DNA of 64,000 bases, from contig OX344750.2 in NCBI GenBank assembly GCA_947034885.2, positions 19,772,053-19,836,052 of the forward strand, in the 5' to 3' direction. Shown piece by piece: positions 33,955-45,034 of the stretch (within the stretch, counting starts at the first letter, position 1; the number at the start of each line of letters is the position of its first letter). The position numbers and the translations under genes were made by a program. This DNA is from Thuidium tamariscinum (taxonomy: Eukaryota > Streptophyta > Bryopsida > Hypnales > Thuidiaceae). The notes below the pieces were generated by a model, which did not search any database, was not told the DNA's origin, and was given only the letters and a program-made list of their open reading frames with translations.

Positions 33955-34633
33955 CTTGGTCGCTAGTTCGTAGGACTTCACAAACGATCGAGAAATTGTA
34001 CATAATTCTATTTGATCAAATGACATTTGAGAAAGCAAGCTTAATTTTAAGAGATTTTTGCTCGGTGGTTGGTGGCATCATGAAACTAATGGTTGTTGTC
34101 GTTTGTTCATAACGTAACTCGCCTTACAGAGTCCCCGGTCCGTGCATGCCTGTGCATGTCGCTTCAATCCGAGGTTATTTATCGCCCCTGTCAACAGTTT
34201 CGGGACCTCGGAGGTTCAGTACATGGATCAATTGGTGTGGTTGTTGATCGATCATGACATCATGTGAGGTTTGCAAAGGACCTGCAATTAATTCTTGCAA
34301 GCTCTCTACGAAATATTCGATGCGTTGAAGTAACGACAGTTTCTTCACGTGGGATTTCTTGAGTAAGATATGGTGGGCATGAGAGAAAACTTTTTAATTA
34401 TATGAAAGAGCTTTACAGACAAAGGGCGTAGAATCTCGTAAGAGCCGAAACTAGTGACTTACTGGTTGTTCGGTGTGCTTTTCAAACAGGTTGCTAGTTG
34501 CTTGAAAAAAATATACGAAAATGTTGACCAGTTACTGAGCTACTTCGGTTGAACTGAGCCCTACACATATAAAAACAAGAACAAAATTCGATCCGACAAC
34601 CGACACCAGGAAGACGTATCTCTGTTGCCCATC
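33955..34633 (+). other. WRKY gene 3' flank
   Basis: Intermediate G+C, probably including the 3' untranslated region. No canonical AATAAA is seen within the first 600 bases. No other gene is seen. Confidence 0.4.
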
Positions 34634-34939
34634 TAGGGCCAGCTTCCATGTGAGCCGGGCCGGTAGAAGTTTCCCGGGAGAGCTACAGTGACAAGTGAGC
34701 GATGACACTTCTATGTGAACCCGGTGGCTGGGGAGATGTCGAGTAAGAAGAGCACACGTAACGATTCCCTGAAATTCGATCGCTCTCCACCAATCCTGTC
34801 TTCCACCGGTCTTCCACCGATATCGGTGAAGCTGCTGCTCCTGCTTCTCCGCTCACCGAGGCTGGTAAGAGAATCGGCAGCTCCTGCTTGTCGTCTTGCG
34901 GCTTTCTTACCGGCCCGGCTCGCATGGAAGGTGGCCCTA
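34634..34939. mobile_element. GC-rich inverted-repeat element, candidate MITE
   Basis: About 306 bp bounded by TAGGGCCAGCTTCCATGTGA and CGCATGGAAGGTGGCCCTA. The inverted ends match over about 35 bases, including GAGCCGGGCCGGTA. A TA at each end could be the target duplication, as in Tc1/mariner- or Stowaway-like elements. Unlike the AT-rich elements elsewhere, it is GC-rich and close to a gene. Frames of 78-101 codons on both strands (34683-35016) follow from the composition. Confidence 0.5.
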
Positions 34940-36143
34940 AAGTGGCTGTAGGAAATGTGGGCCAACACCGCTGCCAATGAGGGAAAAGTATCAGAAACCT
35001 TATCCCCCCAATTCATGGAATGTGGTGTTTCCTAGTGTAAGTGTGTAACGACTGTAAGCCCTGCAACGCTGAGAAAGTGCGAAAAGGACGCAAATTCAAG
35101 ATCACCCATTGCAAACCACGCAAGCAATGGGGCGTGGGCAGGATTCCCCCGTGCAGAGAAATAGGGTTCAGAGGGATTTCATAACTTTTACAAAAATCTC
35201 CTCAAAATCAAATCTATCATGAATTTTTTCCACAGCCTTAAATGTCATGGCGGACGTTTTGCATCCAATGAATGATGGATAAAGAATCTTCATTTGTAGG
35301 ACAAAAGTCCAACTATTCATCCTTGGTACTAGGGTAAATGGAAAGGAGAGATCTTTTCTACATATAGTATTTGGATTTCTAATGGGTATATCTGGCTTAT
35401 TCAAAATAGATGATGTCACACAATATCAAAATGCATGATTTTCATGGCAACTAGTCTGTTGTTCAAGGGTTAAATATTTGATATAGATCTTTCTTCAACA
35501 CTTCAAAATACCAACTATTTTTTGCTTATTTAATAGAAAATTATCAATCTAAATGGGAAAAATTAATTATTTTTAAATCTTTTAAGAAAATAATTAGGTT
35601 TTAATTTCTAAACTTGAATTTAAATTTGTAAAGAATAGTGATGATAACCTCCAAAATTTTAAAAATGAGCAAAAGTTAAGGCACAAAACCCACCAGTCCC
35701 TCATAGATGATGTAGATAAGGAATAGAAAATATTTATTATACTCACTTGGCTAGTTTAGTGTTTCATTAAGAATTGCAAGATAAAAGTTAATGACCATTC
35801 ACCTTTGCAAAAGCACTATTATCCCTTTCAAGTCAAAAAGGCCTAAATAATGTGAGTTCATTATATTTTTTAGTAGTTTCACAATATTGAATTGAGGGTC
35901 TTACATGTTGAAATAATTCATTTTTAAGATTGCCATGTTCGCTCAATGTAATGACAAAAAACATGTTCTCTTATTTCTATTTCTATTACACTTTCTCCGA
36001 TATGATCAATCAAAATAGTCATTTCACCATCATATATTCTTTGTCTTATAAAAGGTAGTAATGCCAATCATTTACCGTAGTATTCCTCATTCTCATTCCC
36101 TAGGTACTTTGAAAATGACTTCGAAGTTCCAATTGAAGATGTA
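34940..36143. other. Transition from gene flank to AT-rich DNA
   Basis: G+C falls after about 35160. Nothing recognised. Confidence 0.4.
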
Positions 36144-36584
36144 TGTTAGTCTTAAGAGAAGGCTAGAGTTCATAAGCTAAAGATGTACGTATGAGAGAAA
36201 ATCTAAGGCCAATAGAGGGCCCTTTTGCCTATAGTATAATGTGCAATTAGAAGAAAAATCAACCCAATAAGCAATCAAAGAATCTGTGAGGTGAGCAGTC
36301 AGCTCATATATTCCATCAAATTTCAGATTAAGAAAATATTATAAAAATAATAATAATAATAATTGAATTTTTTAAATTATATATATATATATATTGATTT
36401 TTTTAAATTTTTTTTAAATTTTTTTAAATTTTTAAATTTTTAAATTTTTAAATTTTTAAATTTTTAAATTTTAAATTTTAAATTCCCTATAATTGCACAT
36501 TTCACTATAGCTAAAGGGCCCTCTACTAGCCTCAGATTTTCTCTCATGTTAGTCATAAGAGAAAGCTAGAGTCCATAAGTTGAA
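36144..36584. mobile_element. Inverted-repeat element between 37-bp direct repeats
   Basis: 36191-36547 has inverted arms of about 55 bases: ATGAGAGAAAATCTAAGGCC and GGGCCCTTTTGCCTATAG at the left, with their complements at the right. Its centre is AT-rich low-complexity DNA. Outside the arms, GTTAGTCTTAAGAGAAGGCTAGAGTTCATAAG-like sequence at 36145-36181 is repeated in direct orientation at 36548-36584. Direct repeats of this length are too long for an ordinary target duplication. The core may have landed in a tandem duplication, or the whole may be a composite element. Confidence 0.55.
36340..36481. repeat. AT-rich low-complexity run
   Basis: (TAA)n at about 36342-36362, (AT)n at about 36378-36394, then many copies of TTTTTAAA up to 36481, all in the centre of the surrounding inverted-repeat element. 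Confidence 0.9.
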
Positions 36585-39500
36585 TGTCTCAAAATTACCA
36601 CTGATACATAATAGCAGACAATGGGAGTTCAAGCATTTTATGCCTCAAGAATGACAATTCTAGGGAGTTTTTAAGTGACATGAGCAGGTACCTAACACTC
36701 TCAAACTTTAAAAATTCATAGAATATTGTGTGAGTGTCAAACCAACACAAAACAACTTGGGTTGGTTTTCTCTCAAGGAGGCCAACAATTTCACATCAAA
36801 ATTTCTTCATTTTGACCATTAAACTATCCAGGGCTGCAAAAGTGTGGTTTCCGATCACGTGCAGATCGACTTACAGTTTCGAATCTCATAGCTTCTCAGC
36901 CTCTCCAGATGCAAGAGCTGCTCTGAGCTCTGCTTGCAGACCTCACTGGAAGCATATCAGGATGCCATTCCTGTCGGCAGACCAGCCTCGACTTCCAAAT
37001 CAACACATCCCAAACTCCGAATTCACTCAAATGTACAAATTAGTGTGAAAAATCATTCATTCAGATAGGTCGATTCCATGACAAAAATGTTGAGTTGGAC
37101 ACTATTAGCTTCTCCTACCTGTAGGTAGCTTATGATTGGGCTTTCTTGATGTGAACATACTTAGTCTAACTGGCCTCTTGATAAGACAGGATCAGAGGAA
37201 GACCACAGTGGAATCAAACTGAGTTCGTGCTCGGAGATTTTCATAACTCATGGCATGTTGGCTGCTAACATATGTACCAATCTTTAGACCGGGTAAGTCA
37301 ATGAAAGAGATGTAAGGAAGTCCTAGGACATGGCACCCAACTCTTGTAAGAACATGGAGGAGCACACAGCCACACATGGATGAAATTGGCATGATCCCAA
37401 CGTCAGATATCGTATCCTACATGTGCAAAATTTTAAGAAGTAGGACATGCTTAGAGTTGTGTTCAATACCATGTCAATGTTTGGGGAGAGACTGCTTGCT
37501 AGTTGATTGTTAGCTGGTGCCTTTTGAAAATAACTTGTTGGAGTTTGAAAATGGAGGATCTAAATCTAAATGAAAAAATTGGTAGTCCTAACTAGCAACC
37601 AACTAGTGTGCAAAAATAAAAGGTGGATGTATAGTCATTGTTTTTATAAAATTGTTAAAATTTAGCCACTTGCCATTTCAAATCCAAGGTTAATACCTAG
37701 GTTGTTGAAGGCAGATATTGCATGAGAATTAGTTGTTGAGGAGCTTGAAATGCTTGGACAAGGTGGGGTGGGGGTATTTAATTATTTATAGAATTGGTCA
37801 TGGCAGCTAGTCCCCATTTTGTGTTTTTTTTGTGTCTGCCAAGAATGAAATTCAAAATTTAGTTTCAAAATTGGCATGTCTTTGAAAGAGGAGGCCCTGA
37901 TTGTACCCTTGGCAAACTTGAAGTGGCTGGTGATAATTTGACAGTACTGTACAGGAAATGAACGTGGAGTGATTTTGATACGCAGAGGATGCCACCGGTG
38001 CCCTTGGAAAAAACCCAGCATAGCTATTGAAATGCATTCACATTCAAGTCAATGAGTGTGATGTGAGACCTAACAATACCACTTTTCTGTAATAATGGTT
38101 TTCAATGTTGAGTGGGGATGTTTACATACACGGCATTGTTGCAGACAATGAAGTATTCAATGTTGAACCTGACCGATTGTCCATATTTTTTCAACATTGG
38201 TGTCGTGCCTTCAAGTTGTCAGTTTCACCTTGCTAGAGCATAGCATTGGCTGAATGGTTTTAGCATAAAATCACCGCTGATCAGGTCCTTAAACTTGCTT
38301 CCGTATTTCAAATGGAAACACAGTGCATGAAGCGCATGATCAGAAACAGCAGGCATGGAATGGGAACTCTCTCTGTTTCTCCTCCAGGGATTGGTAGGAT
38401 TGAATTTTTACATTATTTGTATTTCAATGGAGTTTAGAGAAGATGAACTGCTTCAGCCGGGAGTTTAATTGATTGATGTGTTCACCAAAAGATTTCGTGT
38501 GCAATTATCCTAATAGGTTTTGTCTACAGTCATGGCGTTCTTAAGCTGGAAGGATGGTGGAATTGCTTGGTCAATTTTGAAGGTCCTTCGAAGTGAATTA
38601 TTGTGAGTCATGCAGGTTTAATTTCGTGAGTTGTAAGGTAAAGGAGAATGTTCTGGATTCTTTTGAATAATTCAACATACTCGACATGTTTTGTAGTCGA
38701 GGTAGGTAACTAGATATTACTGTAAATAAGCTGAATTTGAAGAGACTAAAACTCTCTTTATTTTGGTGATGAAAGACTATTTTAACAATGTTTGCGAATG
38801 GGCATTGGAAGACCCCTGTACAGTTCAATAATTGCGTTTAGAGACGTGTTTGGGTTCTTCAAGGGGATTGAATGCAAGTCCACAATGAATGTAATTATGC
38901 ACGGCTTCCTATTTGTTAAGCATGTTAGAGCTAGTTAATTTCCTTTGCTGTGGTGTTTCCTCATGTTTGTTGCTGCAGACCAGCTCGTTCTTCAAGACTT
39001 CAACGACAGTAGTGTGCATGTTTTGAGGGAGGTAGTGCTCGCTTAATTGGGTGGCAGCAGGTTCCCGAGCAGGTTCTAATCTCAGAAATTTGGGTTAAAT
39101 CGAGGTTACTGTAAGTTAGTGGGAGAAGGTGTCGATGTTCAATAGTTTTTTTTTCCTTTGAAAGTAGTCGTAAGGTGACTATTTTGAGAAAGCTAAGATA
39201 TAAAATACGATATATTTGGCAATCAAACTCGGCTCCCTGGGGCGGGTTATTGAGCTTGGTGGCTTCTGAGATAATCGGAATGTTCTGATTGATGTGAGAC
39301 TCCGTCCAGCCAGGGAAAAAATATTTCTGAAGTGTGTGACGTTCGGTTGGGAATAGCAATTTGCCAGTCGAGAAAGAAGACGGAGCAAGCAGCTTTATAA
39401 CTGGGTTTCGATGTTGGCTGGTAATCACGAGCAGACAGCGCCCGAGATTCCATCGATCGTACCTTGAAAGTGAGGACCATGACCAGCCTAGCTTGGGGTC

Positions 39501-40900
39501 CTACAGTCCTGCTTTTAGCTTAATATTTAAATGTACTCTTTCGTTCGAAATGCAATTTTCTTTTTATTTGTGCCAAAATAATTAGAAAAGAAAGGCCATG
39601 TACACAGACAGAAGATGCGCATGCGTTCCACAAGATACCGGAAAATGGAAACCAGCTTTTCCTGTACGAAGCACGCATGCGGAGACATTGCGACTTGCAG
39701 GTCGATCGAGTTAGCTATAGCTAATGATGAAACAATCGTTTTAGTAACTACCTGGTGACGATGCACGAGGACGAGTGACGCTGTACAATCGTTTCAGCAA
39801 CAACCTGGTGACGATCGCAAGGACAAGTGAGTAATTGCAATGTGGACCACATTGGTACAGATGAGCTAGCGGAGAATTGTAGAAAAGTTCAATCGGAGAA
39901 ATCTTGAAAGAAAATGTAAATGGCGAGCACACTTCGTAGTTACTCTCTGCCTTCTGAGTTCTGACCGGTGGGTGCGGTGCACGTCGTTGGGATCCAATTC
40001 AAGACCGGTCCTCTTCTTGTCGTTTCGTCGTCAATGCGTGTCCAAATCAGTAAAAGGAAAAAACAGTTCAATAATCGATATGGTGTCAACTTAAAGGCAA
40101 TGTAATTATTAAAAAAAATGGTAGGATTCTTCGGTTCTTCCTTCGTGGTATCTATTCCGGGAATGTTCCCGTAGGCCTGCGACGTGGAGAAGAACAGCCA
40201 GGTTGCTGGGTTCGGATAAAACTGGAAATTCACTTATTGATAATGTGCAGTTTCAGGTGAGGACTGGAGGTTGTTCTGACACGATCGACGATAGCTAATC
40301 TTATCAGATTCAGTCTACGAATCTGGGATGATTGAGGCAACGTCGACAATCTCAGGACTGCCTCCGGAGCGAGATAAATGGCGGACTTGGCAGGGTCCGT
40401 CTGCATGCGGCATCCTGACATCGAATGCAATCATTCAGTCGTCAGTGTGTGGCCAAATATTTATGTTTGAAAGAGTTCCCGAGAACATGAGAGAGAACCG
40501 CCAGTCTGATCAACACTTTCAACAATGTGGAGGATTCTATTTCTGATGAATGCAGCCCTCCAGATTTGAACGACGGACACGTACCGGTAATCGGTTGCTG
40601 GAAAATTCGTTTATAGCTCCCCACGTGAGCCGGCTTCACGGACTTGTACTTTTCTTTTTACACAAATAGAGTTGTTTTGGGTTGTTTTGGGTAACTATTT
40701 CTAAACAAAGATTGACCTCCATGCAAAAGAAAGAAAGAAAAAGAGTACACCAACCTCCAAAGAAGGGGAGCGAGCCCAACGAATCAGAGGCAGACACCCG
40801 TCCCTCGTACTATTTGCCCTGATTTTCTTGCTTTGCTGAATTGAAATCACCGAAGGTAGCAGCGCCCATGACCATCAAATGAAACAATTGAGCATATTTG
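36585..40900. other. Intermediate-GC region, no gene identified
   Basis: About 4.3 kb with composition between gene and repeat DNA and none of the dispersed families. The longest frame (39000-39428, minus, 142 codons) contains no domain, motif or transmembrane pattern that I recognise, and overlapping frames in other phases have similar lengths, so coding is doubtful. Low-copy DNA of this kind often holds non-coding transcripts, distal regulatory DNA or a gene with short exons. I could not show any of these. Confidence 0.35.
39732..39837 (+). repeat. 53-bp tandem duplication
   Basis: Two units spaced 53 bases apart share ACAATCGTTT, ACCTGGTGACGAT and GGACRAGTGA. It is a small local duplication in low-copy DNA. 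Confidence 0.8.
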
Positions 40901-41655
40901 GAGGCACCTATTTCTAGAAATAACATTCCTAGAAATAATATTATAGTAGTGTTAGCAATTGAAAATCGTGAATTTTCAAAACAAAAATCAGAATTTTTGG
41001 TTAGGGCATCTAATTTCTATGAATTTTCAACTTCCGTAGGCACTCAAAACTGCACTCTAGTCTTGATTTTTACACCCAAAAAAAGATGGTCAAAATCCAC
41101 TAATGACTATTAAGTATGGTGATGATTTCAAGGTACTCTTGGAAACTCTTTCAAAGAAATGTAATGTTGAAGAATGGGTACACTAATAGTTATAGATGTT
41201 ACTACCTTACATTGACTTAATAAAAATTAGGGTTGTCACAATGTCACATCTTTTCCCTGTTTTCAATCTTCAAACAGAGAATGGGAATGTAGCTCTCTCT
41301 TGAAGGCTTATAAAAAGTCCATTCTTTGAACATTGGTGATTATTTTCCTCCAAAGGTGAATAATGGGTGTAGAGTGTATAAAACATTCTACATATGAAGA
41401 TTTCATCTACCTTTCACCTTCTATATGTTGGTTCCATCATATTGCTACTTTCACTACAAATCATTTTCATTACCACAATTGGCACTTTGCATCAATACTC
41501 GTAATTAGTTGCATCGTTGCTCAAATTTAACTACATCAACGTCTCCTTTAAAATCAATCATATCAACGATTTGATGCTCAAAAAGGCAAGGATTAGTCTA
41601 AGGGATTGGTTGACTATAGTCTACATAGCTCCTCTTCAATTCTTTTTATACTTAT
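40901..41655. other. AT-rich intergenic DNA, nothing recognised
   Basis: No features recognised. Confidence 0.4.
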
Positions 41656-42388
41656 GGGTGAATACAAGAAACACTTGTACTATTTTTCGTCACAACTTAA
41701 GTGCTGATTTATTTTTTGGCTATAACTTTTTCATTTTTGCTCAAAATAATTCAAGATTTCTAGAAAAGGTATTCATGACTATCATATACCTTACATAATT
41801 TTTTTATAATTTTCAAAAATAGTTTAATAATAAAATAGTACTAGTGATTAAATGTCACAAATGACAATTTGGAGGTTTTTAGTACTAAAGAGTAACTTTC
41901 TTTTAATGACTTTGAGATGAAATTTGGATGAGATGGTCTTCTAGTAGACTTACAGCTCTTCACATGAGGGATTTTGAAAAAAGTTATCTTTATGTCGTGT
42001 GGAAGTTCACAAAGTGAGCTTCCTTCTGGTTTCATTTTTAAACATATAAAGTATTATTTTAAATATTTTTTTGATGAATGACCATCTCCATAGAATTTTT
42101 GCAAATGACCACTTTTTATTTTTTGTATTTACTTATATTTACTATTTTCCCCAAATTAAAACATGAAGGTATGTATTTTCTTAAGGTTTGGCACTTTTCA
42201 AGTTCTCCTATTTAGAGAATTTTTTTATACAATTCCTTTTGTGGTTACCTTTGTCTTAAAGGTGTATACATAATTCATTTTCTTTTTAATTTTAAAAATT
42301 AATTTTATAATTTTATAATACTCTCGAAAAAATCATGAGTATTGTAGTAAAACGCAACAAATAGTACAGGTGTTTCTTGCATTCACCC
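41656..42388 (-). mobile_element. 731-type TIR element, copy D, full length, inverted
   Basis: 733 bp in the opposite direction to copy A. It starts GGGTGAATACAAGAAACAC and ends GTGTTTCTTGCATTCACCC. It is flanked by a perfect 4-bp direct repeat, TTAT (41652-41655 and 42389-42392). With copy A this fixes the target length at four. The 93-codon frame 41517-41798 crosses its boundary and is chance. Confidence 0.82.
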
Positions 42389-42632
42389 TTATGTCTTGTC
42401 TATAGAAAATTCTATAACATCAATTTCATTAAATTGATATTATTCCATGCTAAATTTTGATATAAACATTAGTTTATCATACAAACAGGGATGCAAATTG
42501 CATTTCATCGGGACTTTGACACTACCAATATACTAAGTTAGAATTTTTCATCCCATTCTTCTTCACAACTCTTTAGCTATCTATTTCAATCCATGATGCC
42601 AGTATGCCATTTCATTAAAATTGTGCCCAGAG

Positions 42633-45034
42633 AGATAACTTGCTATTTTTAGAAAACTATGTGAGTTAAAAAATAGGATTCATTTAATTCAAAGGAAATA
42701 AATTTTATATAATATGTAGGGCTACTATAGGGTCCTTGAAATGCCACATAGCCTATTATATATAAATTATGCTATGTAAAAACATCATTTAGTAGGATTT
42801 TTTATTAATAAATTAGCCTTTACAAATAGGGTCCATACAAATTTTTTGTAGCATAATGAGTATAGATGTATACAAATTTTTAAGTGAATGATAAAACTTA
42901 TACAATCTTGGAAATCTAAGGATTTTTTTCTTCACCTTTTTTGTAGTTGTCAAATAATGTTAGCCTACATATACGAGTCTTTTCATAAATATGCCAACAA
43001 TGTGACAATCTATAAGTTAATTGATGTGAGAATCTACCATTCTAAGACAGGAAAAATTAAGTTATAAATTTTCAATGAGCTTGTACTATGGGGCCAATTT
43101 GTATTCACACAAAATACCCATTGAGAAATAGTTCTAGGATTTGAGATAACTTACTTCCACTCATGTGCGGCTAGGGTTGCTGAAAACATTAATATTGCAA
43201 TTATTGTCTTGTACCTTTGATGCATTTTTGTGTAAGGCGGATAGGGTTTCAAGCTGTGATTTTTTCTACTCTCTTTTGTTGTTTTGAGAGTTTGGAGTTG
43301 CAAGGTGATTGCTATTTTTGGTGGAATTACTTATCTACAACAACTACTATTCTATAAAACTTGTTGATTTATTACAATTATATAGAATCTTTCCCATGCT
43401 TTGACACTATAAACTCTAGATTTGCCTTAACTACTTGTACATATGCTTGTAAATGTTTAAAATCATCTTCTTTTTACTAGTGTTTTATCAACACTCTTTT
43501 AATTATTGATTCTAAATTCAAACCATTGCAAATGCATATAGAGAGAGAAAGAAATGAAATATATGGTCTCTATGTTACAGTAGAAGTCATATTTAGGTAT
43601 TAACCCCTAAAGGACCAAGGCCTTTTTTCTGTCAAAAACCTCTCAAAACTACCATTTCTGTTGCATTCATCCAAGAAAACAAAGAATATATATTTAAAAA
43701 AATCTAACCATAGGATCTTGTACTTAACTTGATTGAGATCAAGTGGTAAAAATTTCATGAAGTTTGATTGTACAGATTGGAAGATATGAGCATTCAAAGT
43801 TGGAAATACAAGTTTTTTTGAACTGTGGTTTGCAATTTCAGATGACTTTGACTGGAATTTGTATTAAAAAATTGCACTATAGACTTTGAATTTATAATTT
43901 TTTGTGTTAAGAAATTAAGTTGAGAGTCTAGGAAAAAAATTTCACACATAAAACACTTGATTTTCATTCTTTAAGAAATTGTTAAGTAGATGTAGGTCCA
44001 AGATTGAAAGAAAAACTAAATGGTTAAGAACTCTAAGATGGGATTGAAATACAATAATCCCAATGGTGAGATTGTTCTAGAAAGTAAACATAACCTTGTT
44101 CAACAATTTTTTTTGAAAAATTGTGAAAATTTCATTCAAAAATGAATCCTATAAGTTATTTTTTCAAGAAATTGTTTAGATTGCCCGAAAAACAAGATTG
44201 TCCATAACTTTCTCATTATAAGTCCAAATAGAGTGAATCAAAGCTTCACATGTAGGCAAAAATATATTATTTTAGAAAATTAAATTTTGGCTTTTTGCAA
44301 AAAAAAAATTCTGCCCGCCGAATGAAAATTTGGGCTTTTTGTGGTATAACTTTTGCTCCTGATCACCAATTGAAATAAAAATTACATTCCCGTGAAGCTA
44401 ATCAATTTTCCTATCTTATGAGAAAGTTTCAAAAAGATTCATTAAAAATTGAGGTCTATGGAACCTGCCCGAACTCCAAATTGTCCCCCGAGGGGACAAT
44501 GGTCCTTTAGGGGTTAATCTACACTATTTTTAGAGTGTTAATTTCTCATCTTGTTTATTTATATTGTTGGTATTGGTGTTTTCTTTAGTTTTAGCAACAT
44601 AACTATATTTAATGTTTTTATGATGTTGTTTGTTATTCATCATATCAAATTGTTTAGAATACATGGTATAGAATTTAGAAATATTTAAAACTAATGTTGT
44701 ATTTCACACTTTTATTTGTCATTTGAAATTGCACTACAATATAAGTAGTGCATATATATTAAAAAAAAAATGCACATGTATTACAATAGTTTTATAGTGT
44801 CTATTGTATATAGGTATGAAAAAATTAGACATGTAAGTTTTGTATATAAGATAGCTCAACTATAAAAACAATATGAATGAATTTATAAAAAATCATAGGA
44901 TATTAAAAATATGCCCTTGGTATCTTTATATGTAAAGATACGATCATTGTAATTACTATAATGAAGGTAAATAATCCCATGTTAAATACCCTGTTCACAC
45001 ATGTGTATACTTAAAATTACAAAGAGTAATCTCC
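42633..45034 (+). mobile_element. RepB element, copy 2, interrupted
   Basis: The left block 42640-43010 and right block 44735-45036 match the two ends of the RepB copy at 2141-3316. The left block has TTTTTAGAAAACTAYRTGAG and the TATAATATGTAGGGCTACTATAGG region. The right block has TAATGAAGGTAAATA and AAAGAGTAATCTCC. Inside lie a TTAA element (43600-44517) and about 800 bases not found in copy 1. Boundaries are approximate and no target duplication could be fixed. Confidence 0.5.
43600..44517. mobile_element. TTAA element (piggyBac-type), copy P1
   Basis: 918 bp. It starts TTAACCCCTAAAGGACCA and ends TGGTCCTTTAGGGGTTAA, perfect inverted ends of 18 bases including the TTAA targets. This is the cleanest example of the family and the best basis for calling it piggyBac-type. 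The interior shows no frame over 65 codons. Its left subterminal part (CAAAAACCTCTCAAAACTACCATTTCT) is related to the start of P3 and P5. Confidence 0.75.

Noticed and set aside
39000-39428. 142-codon minus frame as a gene
   Set aside because: No motif recognised, and two other frames of 69-77 codons overlap it. Composition alone could explain it.
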